DNA of 64,000 nucleotides from Embiotoca jacksoni (Eukaryota > Chordata > Actinopteri > Embiotocidae), in assembly GCA_022577435.1 (NCBI GenBank), contig JAKOON010000011.1, forward strand, positions 11,831,198-11,895,197, read 5' to 3'. The position numbers and the translations under genes are program-made. Of the stretch, positions 23,159 to 35,030 are shown one piece after another; positions within the stretch are counted from its first letter, which is position 1; each line of letters begins with the position of its first letter. Under the pieces are notes generated by a model, which was not told the origin of the DNA, did not search any database, and saw only the letters and a program-made list of their open reading frames with translations.

Positions 23159-26100
23159 TTAGGTGTTAGTCGGTAGCGTTTTGCCCCGTATCGCTGAGCT
23201 GATCTCGGGTCTGGGCGAGGAACCGCACACTGACCCCATCCTGTTGAAGGACGTGGCTTTGGTCATGCCCTCGCTGCCCACGGTGGACAGGGGGAAGCTC
23301 TCGTAGCTCTCCGCCGCCCGGTTGCCGCACTGGCACCGCTGCAGTGTCGCCTTCAGTTCCCTCTGAAAGTTGCTGTTGAGGAAGCCGTAGACCACGGGGT
23401 TAATGCAGGTGGAGGCCATCGCCGTGAGGTGGCAGGCGGAAAAGACGGTGTCGTGCTGGCAGTCGGGTAGCGCCTGGTGGTGCCAGTCAAACAGAGTGTT
23501 AAAGACATTCAGCGGCAGCCAGCACAAGGCAAAGGCGACAACGATGGCGAGCAACATGACGTTAATCCTCTGGGCTCCCCGCGTCCTCCTGCTGCGCTCC
23601 AGCATGTCCCTGCACAACACAGCATCACGTCTATTGTCAGACAATGCATTGTGAAATATCACACCAAACCTACAGGCAGAGTTACGTAACAATGCAATGT
23701 TGACATGATGACACGAACATGCTGTCGCACAATGGATGGGAAATCTCGTGAAGGGAACCGGGCTGAGTGACCTGCGTCGTCTCAGGCGGAGGAAGATCCG
23801 GAGGTAGCAGAGGAGCACCAGCATCAGAGGCAGGCAGTACTGGAAGATCAGCAGCGAGGTCGTGTAGGCGAGCCGATGCTTGTCCGACGGCCACAGCTCC
23901 ATACAGATCAAATGGTCCCTGAGAGAAGGCAGAGACACACAGCTGGTAACGTACGGGGACAAAACACTGAGCAGAACGTACGGCGTTTATTCTGGACATC
24001 TCTGCTTCGGGGAGCTAAAGTCCTCACGTGAACTCTGAAACTCGTACAACAGAGGTCAGCTCTGTTTGTATCTCACTGAGCATTTAATTAATCTGTATTT
24101 CTGAAGCAGTGAAGTGTTACTTGTTTACCATTCATACTCCAAGATAATTAAGAATTGAACAAACATAAAAAAGTCTAAAGGAGTCACGTTCACTTTTAAG
24201 TGCTTTTAAGTACACAGTAAATTAATATCTAGTAAAATACTAAATGCAGATGTTTTGCAGACTTTTCAAATGAGGTAGCAGGTGAGGTTTATTTCTAATG
24301 ACTCTTGGATGCAAACACCGTTTGTGCATCATCTCTGCACAGTGGAACGATTCCCCCGCCACTCCCGTGTCAGCTGAACCTTTCATTTCATTTCAGAGGA
24401 CCCAAAAGCACAACACACAAAAAAAAACAGGTTGTAAAAGTTTTACTTTCAGAGAAGATGGTATCAAGGTTATAAAACCCAGCAGGCAAATCAAATATGA
24501 GCGATCAGGCAGAATCAAGATTACAGGCGAAGGTAAAAAACAAAAAACAATCAGAGAACCAACACAGGAACAGAATACTGGAAATGCAATACGGCACAAG
24601 CTCGAAGGCAATCTATCCGATCAGAGAGGGCGAGCTCGGGGTGGTCGAGGAGTAATCAGAAAGTTCAGAGAGTGTTCCTGTTGTGCATGAATTGAGTGGA
24701 GCTCAGTGATGCATGTGCAGCAGGAGGAAGCAACAGCCTTCATGAGGATGTATTCCAAGTGTCGTCTCTCGATCAATATTGTTGTGACCACCGGTACGAC
24801 AACATTTGTGATTTCAGTGTGGACCTGAAACTGGAGCGAAGAAACATCCGAGTTTGGGTCAAAACTCTGGAAATGGTCAACGGAGACCCTCAAAATGCTT
24901 CAGAAAGTCTACGGCGATGAAGCGACGAGCCGGGCGAGGTGTTCTGAAAGACATTCACGTTTCGTCACCGTCCAAGACCAAAGAAGGCAGGTCAGGAGAC
25001 ACTACGTCGGTTTTCTTTGATGTTGGCGGCGTTGTGTCACCGTGAATTCATCCCCCAGGGTCAGACTGTCAACACTGAGTTCCACTGGGACCTTCTGAAG
25101 TTCTGTTCTGGTTTGGACTTCTTTTCTGCTTCGTAGTCTTCAGGTCAGTCTGGGTTCGTGCTTCTTGTTTGATTTTGAAATGACTCACCTCGTGTGTCTC
25201 GTCTTGTTTCACTTCCTGTCCTTTGTGTGATTGTTGGCCCCGCCCCCTGATTAGTTTCACCTGTCCCTCGTTGTCTTTCCCTCCCTGCTGTATTTAGTCT
25301 GTGCGCTCTTCTTCTCTCTTCGTCAGTTTGTTTCAGTTTCCTGTCTGTTACTGTGTCTTTTTAAAACCCAAGAGAACCCAAACCACCTGAACTGTGGTCG
25401 CCATGGCAACAGGGTTCCTCCAACAGGGTGAGTCTCCCCCTCAACAACATAATTGTCCCTCATTGTCTGGTGGATGAACTTGCATTATCTAGAATATCCG
25501 GTGACCATGTCGGAGCCCGAATGCCACTCTGCCAGTTCCAGTGGAAAATCACAGAGGTGTTGCTTTACCTTCCTTCGGCCCAGATGTTCAGTTTTATCTC
25601 AAAGTTGTCTTTGTCTTGCAGATCTCGTCTTGACTTTCCCTCAGCTGCCATTTCTTAATGACATTTCCACTTGAAGAGTTTTCTCCTGCTTTATAGGCAT
25701 CCGTTTGCCTAACTATTCGATCGTCAATCTGCTGCTTCGAACAGCAGATGGTTACTGAGTATTACCAAAATGAGAAAAATAATTAATCGGATTTAGATGA
25801 GATACCTGATGACAGTTCTTGATTCCACCATCACTACTTCTAACAAGTCGATCAAGGCCAAAACTTTTGCCTACAACTGTAGGTGTCCTTAATGTCATTC
25901 CACGTGTGTGTTAAGTCAGACATATTAAAACCTGCTGCAGAATTCTCTGATAAATGATGATATTGATCGATGAAAAGTTATTAGTGGACTAATTTTGCTC
26001 AGTTGGAGACATTAATTAATGCTTCAAAATTACAATTAAAATCCATTAGTGATGCTGCCTGTGAGGGATATCTTTTTTATTAAGATCATTCATTACCTTT

Positions 26101-29100
26101 AAAGTGAATCTTCTCTCACAGCACAACATGACCAATACCGGCGACGGAAAACGCCTCAAATCAGGTGCAGCGGCGTGTAAAAACACAGGTTTTACGCTTG
26201 ATGGTGACGAAGAGGAGGGAGTGATTTTATTGTTCTTTAGTAGAGTTCTTAGAAGCTCCAGAGGGATCAAGTTTCAAAGCAGGCAAACAAAACCCCGAAC
26301 TGCACAACATCAAGCACAAATACGTTTCGTTTTTTGTTTTTTTTTGATGATAGAAAAGAACAAAATGTTCATGCCTGGTAAACACACATTTAAATTACTT
26401 TGCTCACTCATGCTGCTTGTTGTTGTGTTGCACTGTTCTGCATATAAGAGGGGTGATTTTCTTTTACTTTCTCCTCATTAAAGTTGTTGCATTTACTTTT
26501 ATCCTTAATTGTAATCTCGCTGCCAGGTTCTTGAATATTTCTATGGCTAAACACCGGCGATAGTTAAAGGCTTTCAGGTTGTCCATCTGTCTATCCGTGC
26601 CATTCTCGTGAACTCAATATCTCTTCAAACTTGGCTCAAACATTCACTTGGACTCGAGGCTCAAGTGATACGATTTTGTGAATCATACGGTCAAAGGATA
26701 CTAATCTCAATTAAGTTTCTTCAAAGGTCACTGACCTTACGTCCGTCCCATTCTTGAGAACACGATGCCATAACTGAGAAACAGAAGGGGGGACTGCGAG
26801 CATATTTCACATTTGGTGTCGGATACTGAATTGCTGAAACTAAAATTGGTGGAATTTCTTCAAATTTGGCACAAACGTTGATTTGGTCCCAAAGACAAAC
26901 TGATTTGATTTTGGAGGTAAAAGGTTACAGTTACCTCAAGTCCTCACATTGTCCTAAATGTGATATTTCAAGAAAGGCTTGAGGCATTTTACTCAAATTT
27001 GGTGCAAATGTTCACTTGGACTCAAGGATGAACCGATTAAATTTTGGTGTTTAAAGGTTCTTAAGAAAATGATGCCGCAACTGAGGAACTCTCACTTTGC
27101 GTCTCAGAGAATCTTAGTATCCAAAGGTTAAAAATGTAAATTGTTATTAAGCTGCACTGCTACTTTTTCCAAACTTTACCCTCTGCCAGGTTAGAAAATG
27201 AGAACAGAAAGAGTTTCTATTTTACAAAAAAACAAAACTTTATAACATGCAGTCTCTAAAACTTCCTATCTTCAGCCTTACCTTTCCTGGAACTGTAATC
27301 AAAAGCAGTGAAAAACTCCTGCTGCTCTGGCATGATCTCAAATCAGTTGAAATGCTGCAGAGGTCAGTTGATTACCTATTTATTTCAGGTCCAACTGTGC
27401 CCTTCAGTCTGAGTCCCTTATTCTTGAAAAATTTATTTATTCACCTCAAGTTGGTTGCCACTGTTGTTTCACACTTAATCCAACATTATGGACCCTTGTG
27501 CCCTCTGTTACTGAGTGCATCTCTGCTCAAACTAAAGTGGTAAAACTTGTGCCGTGTTTGTAATAAGAGCAGCAGGAAACGCAATTTCATGCCAAAATGA
27601 GCACCAACATTACACTGTGGAGTCTAAGCAGCATAAATTAGGCTCAGCTGGACCTTTTCCTCCTACCGTGGTGCAAACACGTTTGTTTGGAAAATAGACA
27701 AAGACTGCGCTTTTCTGCAATTAGCATCACGCCAGCAAGTAAAGAGGGCCCTGTGTTTACCCTGATGCCTCAGGGCAATTAGCATTTACTCCAAACAGCA
27801 AATACCACAGCTTGGGGCTGAAGCCAATGCTGTAGAATTCTGTCTGTTTGATTAGGTTACGGCTAACGGTGGGCGGGACATCGTATCGTTGGGTGGGACA
27901 TCGTATCGTTGGGTTTCCAGTCAGATCGCCCGGTAGCTCCTCCCCATGTGGTCACTTCTGGCTCCAAACCACATCGAAGCAAAGCAAATTTGCAGGTCAA
28001 ATTTCACCAACAACTCTGGCTCCTCTTGGCTCTCTGAGAGTTGATTTAGCCGTTTTCAAATCTGTCGTGACCTGACCTTTATGACCGTACAAACACGCAC
28101 CTGCGATCCAAAAATTCTTACCTGAAGGGGTTGGCGGGCAGGCTGATGTTCTGGAAGGGGTCGTCAGTGAGGATGTTGAAGGAGAGGAAGGGCAGGGAGA
28201 TGAAGCAGGCGACCAGCCACGTCAGCCCCACGGCCAGGTAGGAGTGTCCGGCGGCGGGGGACCAGCCGGTGGGATGGAGGATCAGCTGGTGACGCTCCAG
28301 AGCGATCAGCACCAGGGAGAAGATGGAGACGGTCACGGACATGCACTGAACGAAGGGAGTCACCTGGACAGGTACAAAACAAACAAACGGAAACTCGACT
28401 GTTTGGTAAAACTGCGGCTGTTTAAAAATACATTCTTGAAAGTTCAACTGAAATTTAAGTTCATTTTTGCTAATAATTTCTTGAGTAGAGCTTTGAGTTG
28501 GAAGAAGACATTTAATGTAATTCTGTATTGCTCAACTTGCAGCCTGACAGTGTTATTGTATTCAGTCCCACATTTGCAGAGTATCATCTGGAAATTCATT
28601 TAATTGGAAACTAGTTTGAATATTTTTGGGAACATTGACAATATCGGCTGGAAATGCTGTCAAGTCCTGCATCATTACCCGAGCCTCCGTCTCGTGGGTA
28701 TGCCCCGAGTGTAAATCTAGATTTGAGCACTTGGATGATTATTTCGTGGCATTTATGACGTGTGCAAAGTGACGAGGTGGGTCGAAAAAGGTAGCGTGAC
28801 GAAGGACAAAGTTGGTTAAGATTGCGTAGAGAAGAAGTCGGAGGTGGATCGATGGAACAAACTCAGGACTTTCGCTTGTTGGAGTTCACGATAAAGCAAA
28901 AGTCAACGTGGAATTTCTCAACCGTAACCAACCATTTTGTAGCCTAAACACAAGGTTTACCAATGAGACTCGAACAGCTTCAATAAAACATAAATATTTG
29001 AAGCCCTGGGATTGACAATGTGTTGGGTTTACTAGTGAAAGCATGTCTCAGAGACCGGAAATTATTCGAGCAGTTTTTAAGTTCATGATAAAGCAAAAGC

Positions 29101-31805
29101 CAACATGGATTTCTTTTAAGTAACCCAAGCCATAATCTTTAATGAACCATAACCAAGTCGTTTTTGTGCCTTACCCTAACAAAATGGCAAATATCTCACA
29201 TTTAAGCCAAACCAGGATCTTTTCTGAACCGTAACCACATTGTTTTTGGAGCCTACTCGTAAGGTGTCCATATGAGACGCCAACGGCTTTGATAAAACAT
29301 CCCTATTTGACGTACTGGTGAAAGGATGTCTAAAAGACATAAAGGCCTGGATGACCGGAAATTATTTACTCTTTAATTCTTTCACCTGGACTTTCACACA
29401 AGTCAACGCAGAGTTCTTTTAAGAAACCCAAACCATCATCTTTTCTGAATCACAACCACATCGTTTTTGGTGCCGAAACATAAAGCACCTTGGGTGTCCA
29501 CATAAGACGTGAATGGCTTTGGGAAAACGTCCTTATTTGCCGTCCTAGGAACAAAGGTGGGTTAACTGGTGAAAACTTAGCTTCCCTTTACTGGCTGCCT
29601 ATAAAACTGAGGCTAGAGTTTAAGGTTCTGCTCCTGACTTACAAGGATCCCTACCAACCAAACAGAACTCTGCACTCTCACACTGCAGGCCTACTTGTGG
29701 TTCCGAAACTTTCCAGGACGAGAACCCGAGGCCGAGCCTTCAGTTTTCAGACTCCTCTCCTCGAGAACCAGCTCCCAGTCTGCAGGGTTTGGGAGGCAGA
29801 CACCGTCTCCATCTTCAAGTCTGAGCTTAACACACATCTGTTTGACAAAGTTTACACTCAGACGAAGGCTGAACGAACTTTAGACTTCTCTTTTTTTATG
29901 TTTGTTTGCAATTTTCTGTGCAAATCTTTCTTGACGTTGATAGTTTAATGTGGTTCTTTTTTTTTTCCTTTTTGTGCTTGTAAAGTGCATTGGGAACATG
30001 CTCCATGGTGATTTTGCACTCAAAAATAAAACTAAATTGAATTGAAACATGATTGTGTAATGTTGTTAAGTGCAGCCTGCGGTGCAAACTTTATCCTCTC
30101 CGCCAGGACCGTATCTGAGCCGCCACCACCGCCCACACTCAGCTCTCCGCACAGTTTACTGAAGAGGCCGCCGGCGACCGAAACTAATGCAGCTTCAATT
30201 CTGTTGTATCAGATTCGATCGAGTTGCAGTTCAGAGCTTTTTAGAGTTGGTTCAATAACCTCAGTGTCACTGGCTCGTTGTTATAAGACTGTTATTTACT
30301 CTCCAATTTATGATTTTCACGAACTGGAATTAAAAGCTTTCAGCGCTCACTCTGGATCTGCTGATGGAAACACACAGACTTTATTGTATTTCTAAATTCT
30401 CCGGAGAGTCTTTGATCCGTCGAGCTCATCGTTGTTCTTTCTTCAGCCTCACAGCTGTGGAAATGTAACAGACAGAAGTTAAGGAAGATATACAATGAAA
30501 ATCAGGGATTAATTGGTACTTGGAGGTGATGACATTTTATATTTTTAAAAGTGAGTTCCAGTGATGGATGGGGTGTATGAGAGTTTGTCCAGAACAGTTT
30601 GGTACTTTTTGGCTCCCCAGTTTCCTTTTCTTGACACGAGTCCAAAACAGTGTATATTTATTTGCTCCAGCAGCAGCCGTCTCTAGAGATGAATACTGGT
30701 GCAGGTCGGACTAAACCATGTTGAGACTTCTGTAAGGGGTTAGAGGAGCCTCAGAGAGACTCAAGTATTGTTTTCTTTTATCTGCATCTTTACTGATTTA
30801 TTCAGCCAGCTTTATTTCAGTTATTACACTAAATCCTCAGAAATTAAAACCTGCAAGCAAAACAAAACTTTTCACGATGTGGTCAGTCACATTTTTCCCC
30901 CTTTCTGGGACCTGCCTCTAACAGGTCAGAGGTCATCACTGACATTTGTGTAATTGATTCATAATTGTAGCCAATCAGACGCTATTGGATGTTTGAGCTC
31001 ACTGTACTGAAAAAGTCTTTCAACTTTTCTTTTCTTACACGGTGACCGAGGAGAGTTCAAGTTTTAAGTTTTTAAACGCCATATTTCCCATGAGTGCTGC
31101 TGCATTCAAATGAGGTCGTATTTATCTGTAACACGAGAAGAGTCTGTATGAATGGCGCCCTCTTGTGGTATTCATGACGTCGGAACTCAAAACGTTGTAT
31201 AAGCCTCGAGTTTGCGTGTTGTGACGTGTTTGCTGAAATGTCAGAAGCCATGGAAGTTAATTTTTTGTTGGGTGTTAAGCTAATATGTAATTTTAGTCAT
31301 GTAGAGTTTGTCTTCCTAACTTGGATAATAGCCTACAAATTGTTAGCGTCTGTGGCTTCCAGACGCCCTCCACGTTGCCATTGCCTGGCAACGGGGTTTT
31401 TATGACTGTACCTTTTAAACGCCAAGCATATGCTGCACACGACTTCCCACGTTGTAACCACGAACTCCATTTCAACGCAGTACGTTTTGCACTGACCTTG
31501 CAGAGGGCCTCTCCCAGCACCCAGCGGTCCATCAGCGTGTAGATGACGGTCACGGGCAGACACACAACGCACATCAGGATGTCGGAGCATGACAGGTTGG
31601 CGATCAGGATGTTGGTGACGTTGCGCAACTCCTGCTGCCGGGCGATGATGAACACCAGGCCCGCGTTGCCCAGCAACCCGATGGCTATGACGGCGCTGTA
31701 CGCCACAATCAGGAAAGTGGCCCCGCCCACCGAGGGCGGGCACTGAGGCGTCTCCACCCAGTCGGAGGCCTCCCAGGCAGCGGGGAGGTGGCTGTCGTTG
31801 GACAT
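23159..31805 (-). CDS. npy8r: Neuropeptide Y/peptide YY receptor, Y1 subfamily, Y8-like; 4 coding exons
   Basis: A rhodopsin-class plasma-membrane receptor for NPY-family peptides, in this family normally coupled to Gi/o. Exons are 31497-31805, 28122-28363, 23772-23918 and 23159-23609 (complement). They join in phase to 1149 nt: 382 residues plus TAA. Visible landmarks are N-glycosylation site N3; TM1 with GN at 46-47; TM2 aspartate D75; the C102-C189 disulphide pair; ERH (126-128) at the end of TM3, as in Y receptors; ECL2 site N175; CWLP in TM6 (262-265); NPVVY in TM7 (303-307); and C325/C327 as likely palmitoylation sites. PTGW after TM3 and MELWPSD.HR before TM5 lie between Y1 and Y4, which fits the fish Y8 (Yb/Yc) type. 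Y8a versus Y8b, or Y4, is not resolved. Introns are 3133, 4203 and 162 bp. The intron after TM5 sits where NPY1R has its short intron. The ATG at 31805 is chosen because it gives a family-like short N-terminus; an upstream in-frame ATG at 31997 would add 64 unlikely residues. Confidence 0.9.
24690..25432 (+). mobile_element. Mariner-derived element, copy 1, with nested insertion (receptor intron 2)
   Basis: The plus strand starts with a terminal region (CAGGAGGAAGCAACAGCCTT; 24718 on) shared with the copies at 32812, 36890 and 45945. Then comes a decayed mariner transposase N-terminal part (words like NICDFSVDLKLERRNIR and, out of frame, the helix-turn-helix region SRARCS). At about 25098 it enters a roughly 280-bp foreign block with CCCCGCCCCCTGATTAGTTT. 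Mariner sequence resumes near 25385 (CCATGGCAACAGGG). No intact frame. Confidence 0.7.
26570..27130 (+). repeat. Nuclear-receptor-motif repeat family, locus 1
   Basis: Several degenerate units contain TTCAAACTTGGCTCAAACAT, TTCACTTGGACTCAAG, GATTTTG, a GGTCA-rich core and CCCATTCTTGAGAACACGAT. At 26725-26737 the core is AGGTCACTGACCT, an inverted repeat with one-base spacing. The unit repeats at about 26625, 26866 and 26996. No coding capacity. Confidence 0.7.
27868..27912. repeat. 22-bp tandem duplication
   Basis: GGGACATCGTATCGTTGGGT is present twice in direct succession, in receptor intron 2. It borders a teleost repeat fragment, TGTGGTCACTTCTGGCTCCA, at 27944-27965. Confidence 0.8.
28860..29560 (+). 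repeat. Degenerate long tandem repeat in receptor intron 1
   Basis: Phrases such as AACCACATCGTTTTTGGTGC and AAGCAAAAGTCAACGTGGA recur (first phrase near 29157, 29233 and 29453). Units of roughly 75-220 bp are strongly diverged. No protein resemblance. It matches a repeat I have seen as common in fish DNA; the family is not named. Confidence 0.5.
29562..30050 (+). mobile_element. L2/CR1-clade LINE, 3' end with last part of the reverse transcriptase ORF
   Basis: The plus strand encodes the C-terminal region following the reverse transcriptase domain of L2-type ORF2: LASLYWLPIKLRLEFK, LLLTYK, AGLLVVPKLSRTRTRGRAFS and TVSIFKSELNTHLF. It is followed by a 3' UTR with AAGTGCATTGGGAACATGCT and the short tail AAACTAAATTGAATTGAA. 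The element is heavily 5'-truncated, in the same transcriptional sense as actr1b and antisense to the receptor. Confidence 0.85.
31154..31168 (-). promoter_or_regulatory. CTCF-like motif (CCACAAGAGGGCGCC on the minus strand)
   Basis: The complement matches the CTCF core except for A instead of C/T at position 5, a tolerated position. It lies 329 bp inside receptor intron 1 and points towards the motif at 9992. Confidence 0.45.
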
Positions 31806-32320
31806 GACGGGGGGAGGGGGGGTGAGGGAGGGACGGAAGCGATGGTAGGAGGTAGGAGGGAGGGGTGATGTGCGTGAGGGGTTCAACCGGACCAGAACCT
31901 CCGGGTGGCGACCGACCTTTCTCCCCCGAAAACTGAGAGTGAACAGGTGAGCAGAGCGGAGAAGACTGAGGGTGGAAGAGGAGTGCAGGTGATTCAACGA
32001 GGTGGTGTTTTTTTTTAGGCGATGAAGAGAGGGGCTTGCGTGTCAAATATAGATGTCGTCCTCTTTTTCCTTCACCGTCGGCATCTCGGCGGTTCGGCAG
32101 CGATTCCCTGCGAAGGACAGAAAAGCACAACGACACCGAGGATAATGAGAGAGGTGGAGAGCTCTCAGCAGACGGCGGAGGTGAACACAGGTGAAGTGGA
32201 GGCTGTGGAGAGGAAATGGCTGAATAGATCACAACACGGCGCTCTTCCTCTCATGTTCCGCCTCCTCTTCCTCTGCAGAGCCGCATCCCCTCCGTGCACA
32301 AACACTCATTAACATAGAGC
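31806..32320 (-). promoter_or_regulatory. Receptor 5' UTR and possible promoter region
   Basis: Upstream of the receptor ATG the minus strand is pyrimidine-rich (CCTCCCTCACCCCCCC) with possible splice acceptors, such as TTCACTCTCAG near 31934-31945. The first coding exon may therefore be preceded by an untranslated exon further upstream. No TATA box or firm start site was identified. Confidence 0.35.
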
Positions 32321-32811
32321 ATTGTCGGTTTGATGGCACATTATGCAGCTCGGTTCAGCGGGGACTGAAACATCACGAGGCTGCAGAGCTGCACTTTCAA
32401 CAGGAAATCAAAAATCCGTCGTCAGACACCGCATATACTTCAAAGCCTCTGAACCTTCATGTTGACTGGTAGAAGGACGGCAACAAAAACAGAACCACCT
32501 CCTTGAGACAAACAGCTCATTCAGAGCCCTGTGTAGGTTTGAAATAATGAAAATTATGACAGTTCCAGCTGTGGTGTGAAACCTTACTCAGCAGCATGTT
32601 GTTTATTCAATCGTCCTGTTTTTAGCTGCCTTTAATGAACTCCATTTTACATAATCCTACAGACCATTGTGATTTAAATGTGCAGTATATGAAGCATTTT
32701 ACAATTCGGAATCAAAATATGACAATGCTTTGCTTTATCTTTTAATTCCTACTATTTAAATGCAAACTGCACAAAAATAAAGTTTTACAAACTGTACAAA
32801 AAGCTCCAAAA
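32321..32811. other. Intergenic DNA, nothing recognised
   Basis: Ordinary AT-leaning sequence between the receptor 5' region and mariner copy 2, without a credible reading frame or clear repeat. Confidence 0.5.
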
Positions 32812-33815
32812 CTGTTCCTGTTGAACGCAGCATGGTGATGCATACGGAGCAGGAGGAAGCAATAACCTTCATGAGGAAGTATTCCAAGTGTCGTCTCTTG
32901 ATCGACATCAGCAGCTGAGTTCCACACGTTTCTGTGACCACTGGTACATGAACATTTGTGATTTCACCACAGACCTGAAACTGGAGCAGAGAAACATCCG
33001 ATTTTGGGGTGACATTTTTGAGGAACGTTTTCACCGCGCTGTGAGCAGGCTTGTTGTCATGTTGGAGAACCGTGTTGCCATGGCGCCACAATTCAGGTGG
33101 TTTGTGTTCTCTGGGTTTCAAAAGACACAGTAATGGACAGGTAACTGAAACGAACTGACAAAGAGGGAAGAAGAGCGCACAGACTAAATACAGCAGGGTG
33201 GGAAGAACAACGAGGGACAGGTGAAACTAATCAGGGGGGCGGGGCCAACAATCACACAAAGGACAGGAAGTGAAACAAGATAAGACACACGAGGTGAGTC
33301 ATTTCAAAATCAAACAAGAAGCACAAACCCAGACTGACCTGAAGACTATGAAGCAGAAAAGAAATCCAAACCAGAACAGAACCTCAGAAGGTCCCAGTGG
33401 AACTCAGTGTTGACAGTCTGACCCTGGGGGGACGAATTCACGGTGACACTACACCGCCAACATCAAAGAAAACCGACGTAGTTGCTCCTGAGCTGACACG
33501 CCTTCTTCGGTCTTGGACGGTGAAGCTCCGCCTCCTCTTGAAACCTGAACGTCTCGCAGAACACCTCGCCCGGCTCGTCGCTTCATCGCCGCAGACTTTC
33601 CGAAGCGTTTCAAGGGTCTCTGTTGACCATTTCCAGAGTTTGACCCCAAAATCTGATGTTTCTCTCTGTTTCAGGTCCACAGTCAAATCACAAATGTTCA
33701 CGTACCGGCGGTCACGAAAATATTGTTCAGGAGACGGCACTTGGAATACTTCCTCGTGAAGGTTGTCGCTTCCTGCTGCCGCATGTGCGTCACTTTGCTG
33801 TGTTCAACAAGCCCT
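32812..33815 (-). mobile_element. Mariner-derived element, copy 2, both termini and nested insertion
   Basis: Long inverted termini: the left 32812-33015 and the complement of 33640-33815 share TATTCCAAGTG.CGTCTC, CTGGTAC.TGAACATTTGTGA and CGATTTTGGGGT-like words. The minus strand carries mariner transposase remnants in the right order: the N-terminal part TETLETLRKVCGDEATSRARC (33540-33640), then after the nested block PELWRHGNTVLQHDNKPAHS (33030-33095), whose HDN holds the second catalytic aspartate region. Frames are broken and the C-terminal catalytic part is deleted. The nested block spans about 33106-33387. Confidence 0.8.
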
Positions 33816-34850
33816 CGTACGTGAATGTGGCACATACATGAACAAACCACCCACTCTCTCATTCATCCTTCTCTTTTTAACTTTCGTCTCCAACACCGAT
33901 CTGCTTGGCGACTGCGAGTGAACTCTATAATTAAGATACAGCTTTTTACCAGCCGGCCTCTTCCCCCTACATCACTGCATCTTATCACGGTGGCACAATA
34001 CAGTCGCTGATTACAACTTTCATCAAATCCTCGCTTACATTAGCATATACATACGTGCAGATCGAATCAGCTGACAGCCCGTCTGCGCAGAGCTCCGTCT
34101 CTCTCCCCCTCCCTGAATCTCTCCCTCCTCTGACAAGCCTTTAATGGCCCGGAGGGACAGAGCTGCCAAAGAACGAGACACACTCACAGGTGTTATTGCA
34201 CATCACCCTCATCAAAAAATAAAAAGCTCCATCTATCTGCTGCTCCATCTATTTCCTTTGTTTTTTCTTTTTTAAATATCTGTTTACCTGAACGACCCCA
34301 ACTCTACAGACTAAAAAGCGCTGAAGAAGGACAACAATCTCGCAGGTGGTTTCAAAGAACGCACCCCGAGAACACACCGCTGAATTCGGTAAACGCATTG
34401 CGACGACGAGAGTGGAGACATCAGTTATCTAATGCTGAATTACCCAGAGGAGAACGAACTCTGTGCGGTGCGTCTATTGAAAAAGCCGAACGATGTTTTT
34501 TTTTTATAGCCCGAGTGCAATTACCATCCGCCGCCTTTCAAGCGCAATTGATATTCTTGTGAGTGGTCGAAAACCTTTTCCTTTCCTTTCCTTTTTTTTT
34601 TCTTTTTTGCATCAGCCACAGGTGGAAAAGTTGATATATCAATAAAAACTACATGCAAAAAAAGTGCAACGAAACAGACTTGGTGAAATAATCATGATGC
34701 TTTTGAAGTGAACGTCGCTGAAGTTCACGTGAAACAAACTGAAGATGTCACGTTTTCGTCATATTTCCCACATTTGTTTCCGGCGTTTGACCTTTTTGTT
34801 GTTTTTATGCCTCTGCACCAGTGACAGTCTTCAGGCTGTCCGTCCTGTTC
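33816..34850. other. Intergenic DNA, nothing recognised
   Basis: Mixed sequence with a few T-runs (34497-34507, 34591-34606). No gene or known element was identified. Confidence 0.5.
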
Positions 34851-35030
34851 TCGTAAACGCGACATCTCAAGAGCGCTTTGAGGGACATTTTTTTTTCTTT
34901 CAAATTTGGCACAAACATGTATTTGGACTCAAAAATGAAGTGATTCGATTTTTGGGGTCAAAGGTCACTGTGACCGCACGTACGTCCCATTCTTGTGACA
35001 ACGACGCCGTTTCAATCCGGAGGGACTCGA
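34851..35030 (+). repeat. Nuclear-receptor-motif repeat family, locus 2
   Basis: One unit: CGCGACATCTCAAGAGCGCT, TTCAAATTTGGCACAAACAT, then GGGTCAAAGGTCA (DR1, 34955-34967) running into AGGTCACTGTGACCG (IR3 with one mismatch, 34962-34976) and CCCATTCTTGTGACAACGAC. Confidence 0.75.

Noticed and set aside
27247..27543. A 98-codon hydrophobic frame as a small membrane protein
   Set aside because: It is inside a receptor intron, has no family resemblance and no start-site support.
31806..31997. Upstream in-frame ATG adding 64 residues to the receptor
   Set aside because: The extension is low-complexity Ser/Pro/Arg-rich. Y receptors start shortly before TM1, and the ATG at 31805 gives a usual N-terminus with a glycosylation site.
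31333..32232. A 299-codon proline-rich minus-strand frame over receptor exon 1
   Set aside because: It is a different frame from the receptor, which has clear family matches and matching splice phases.
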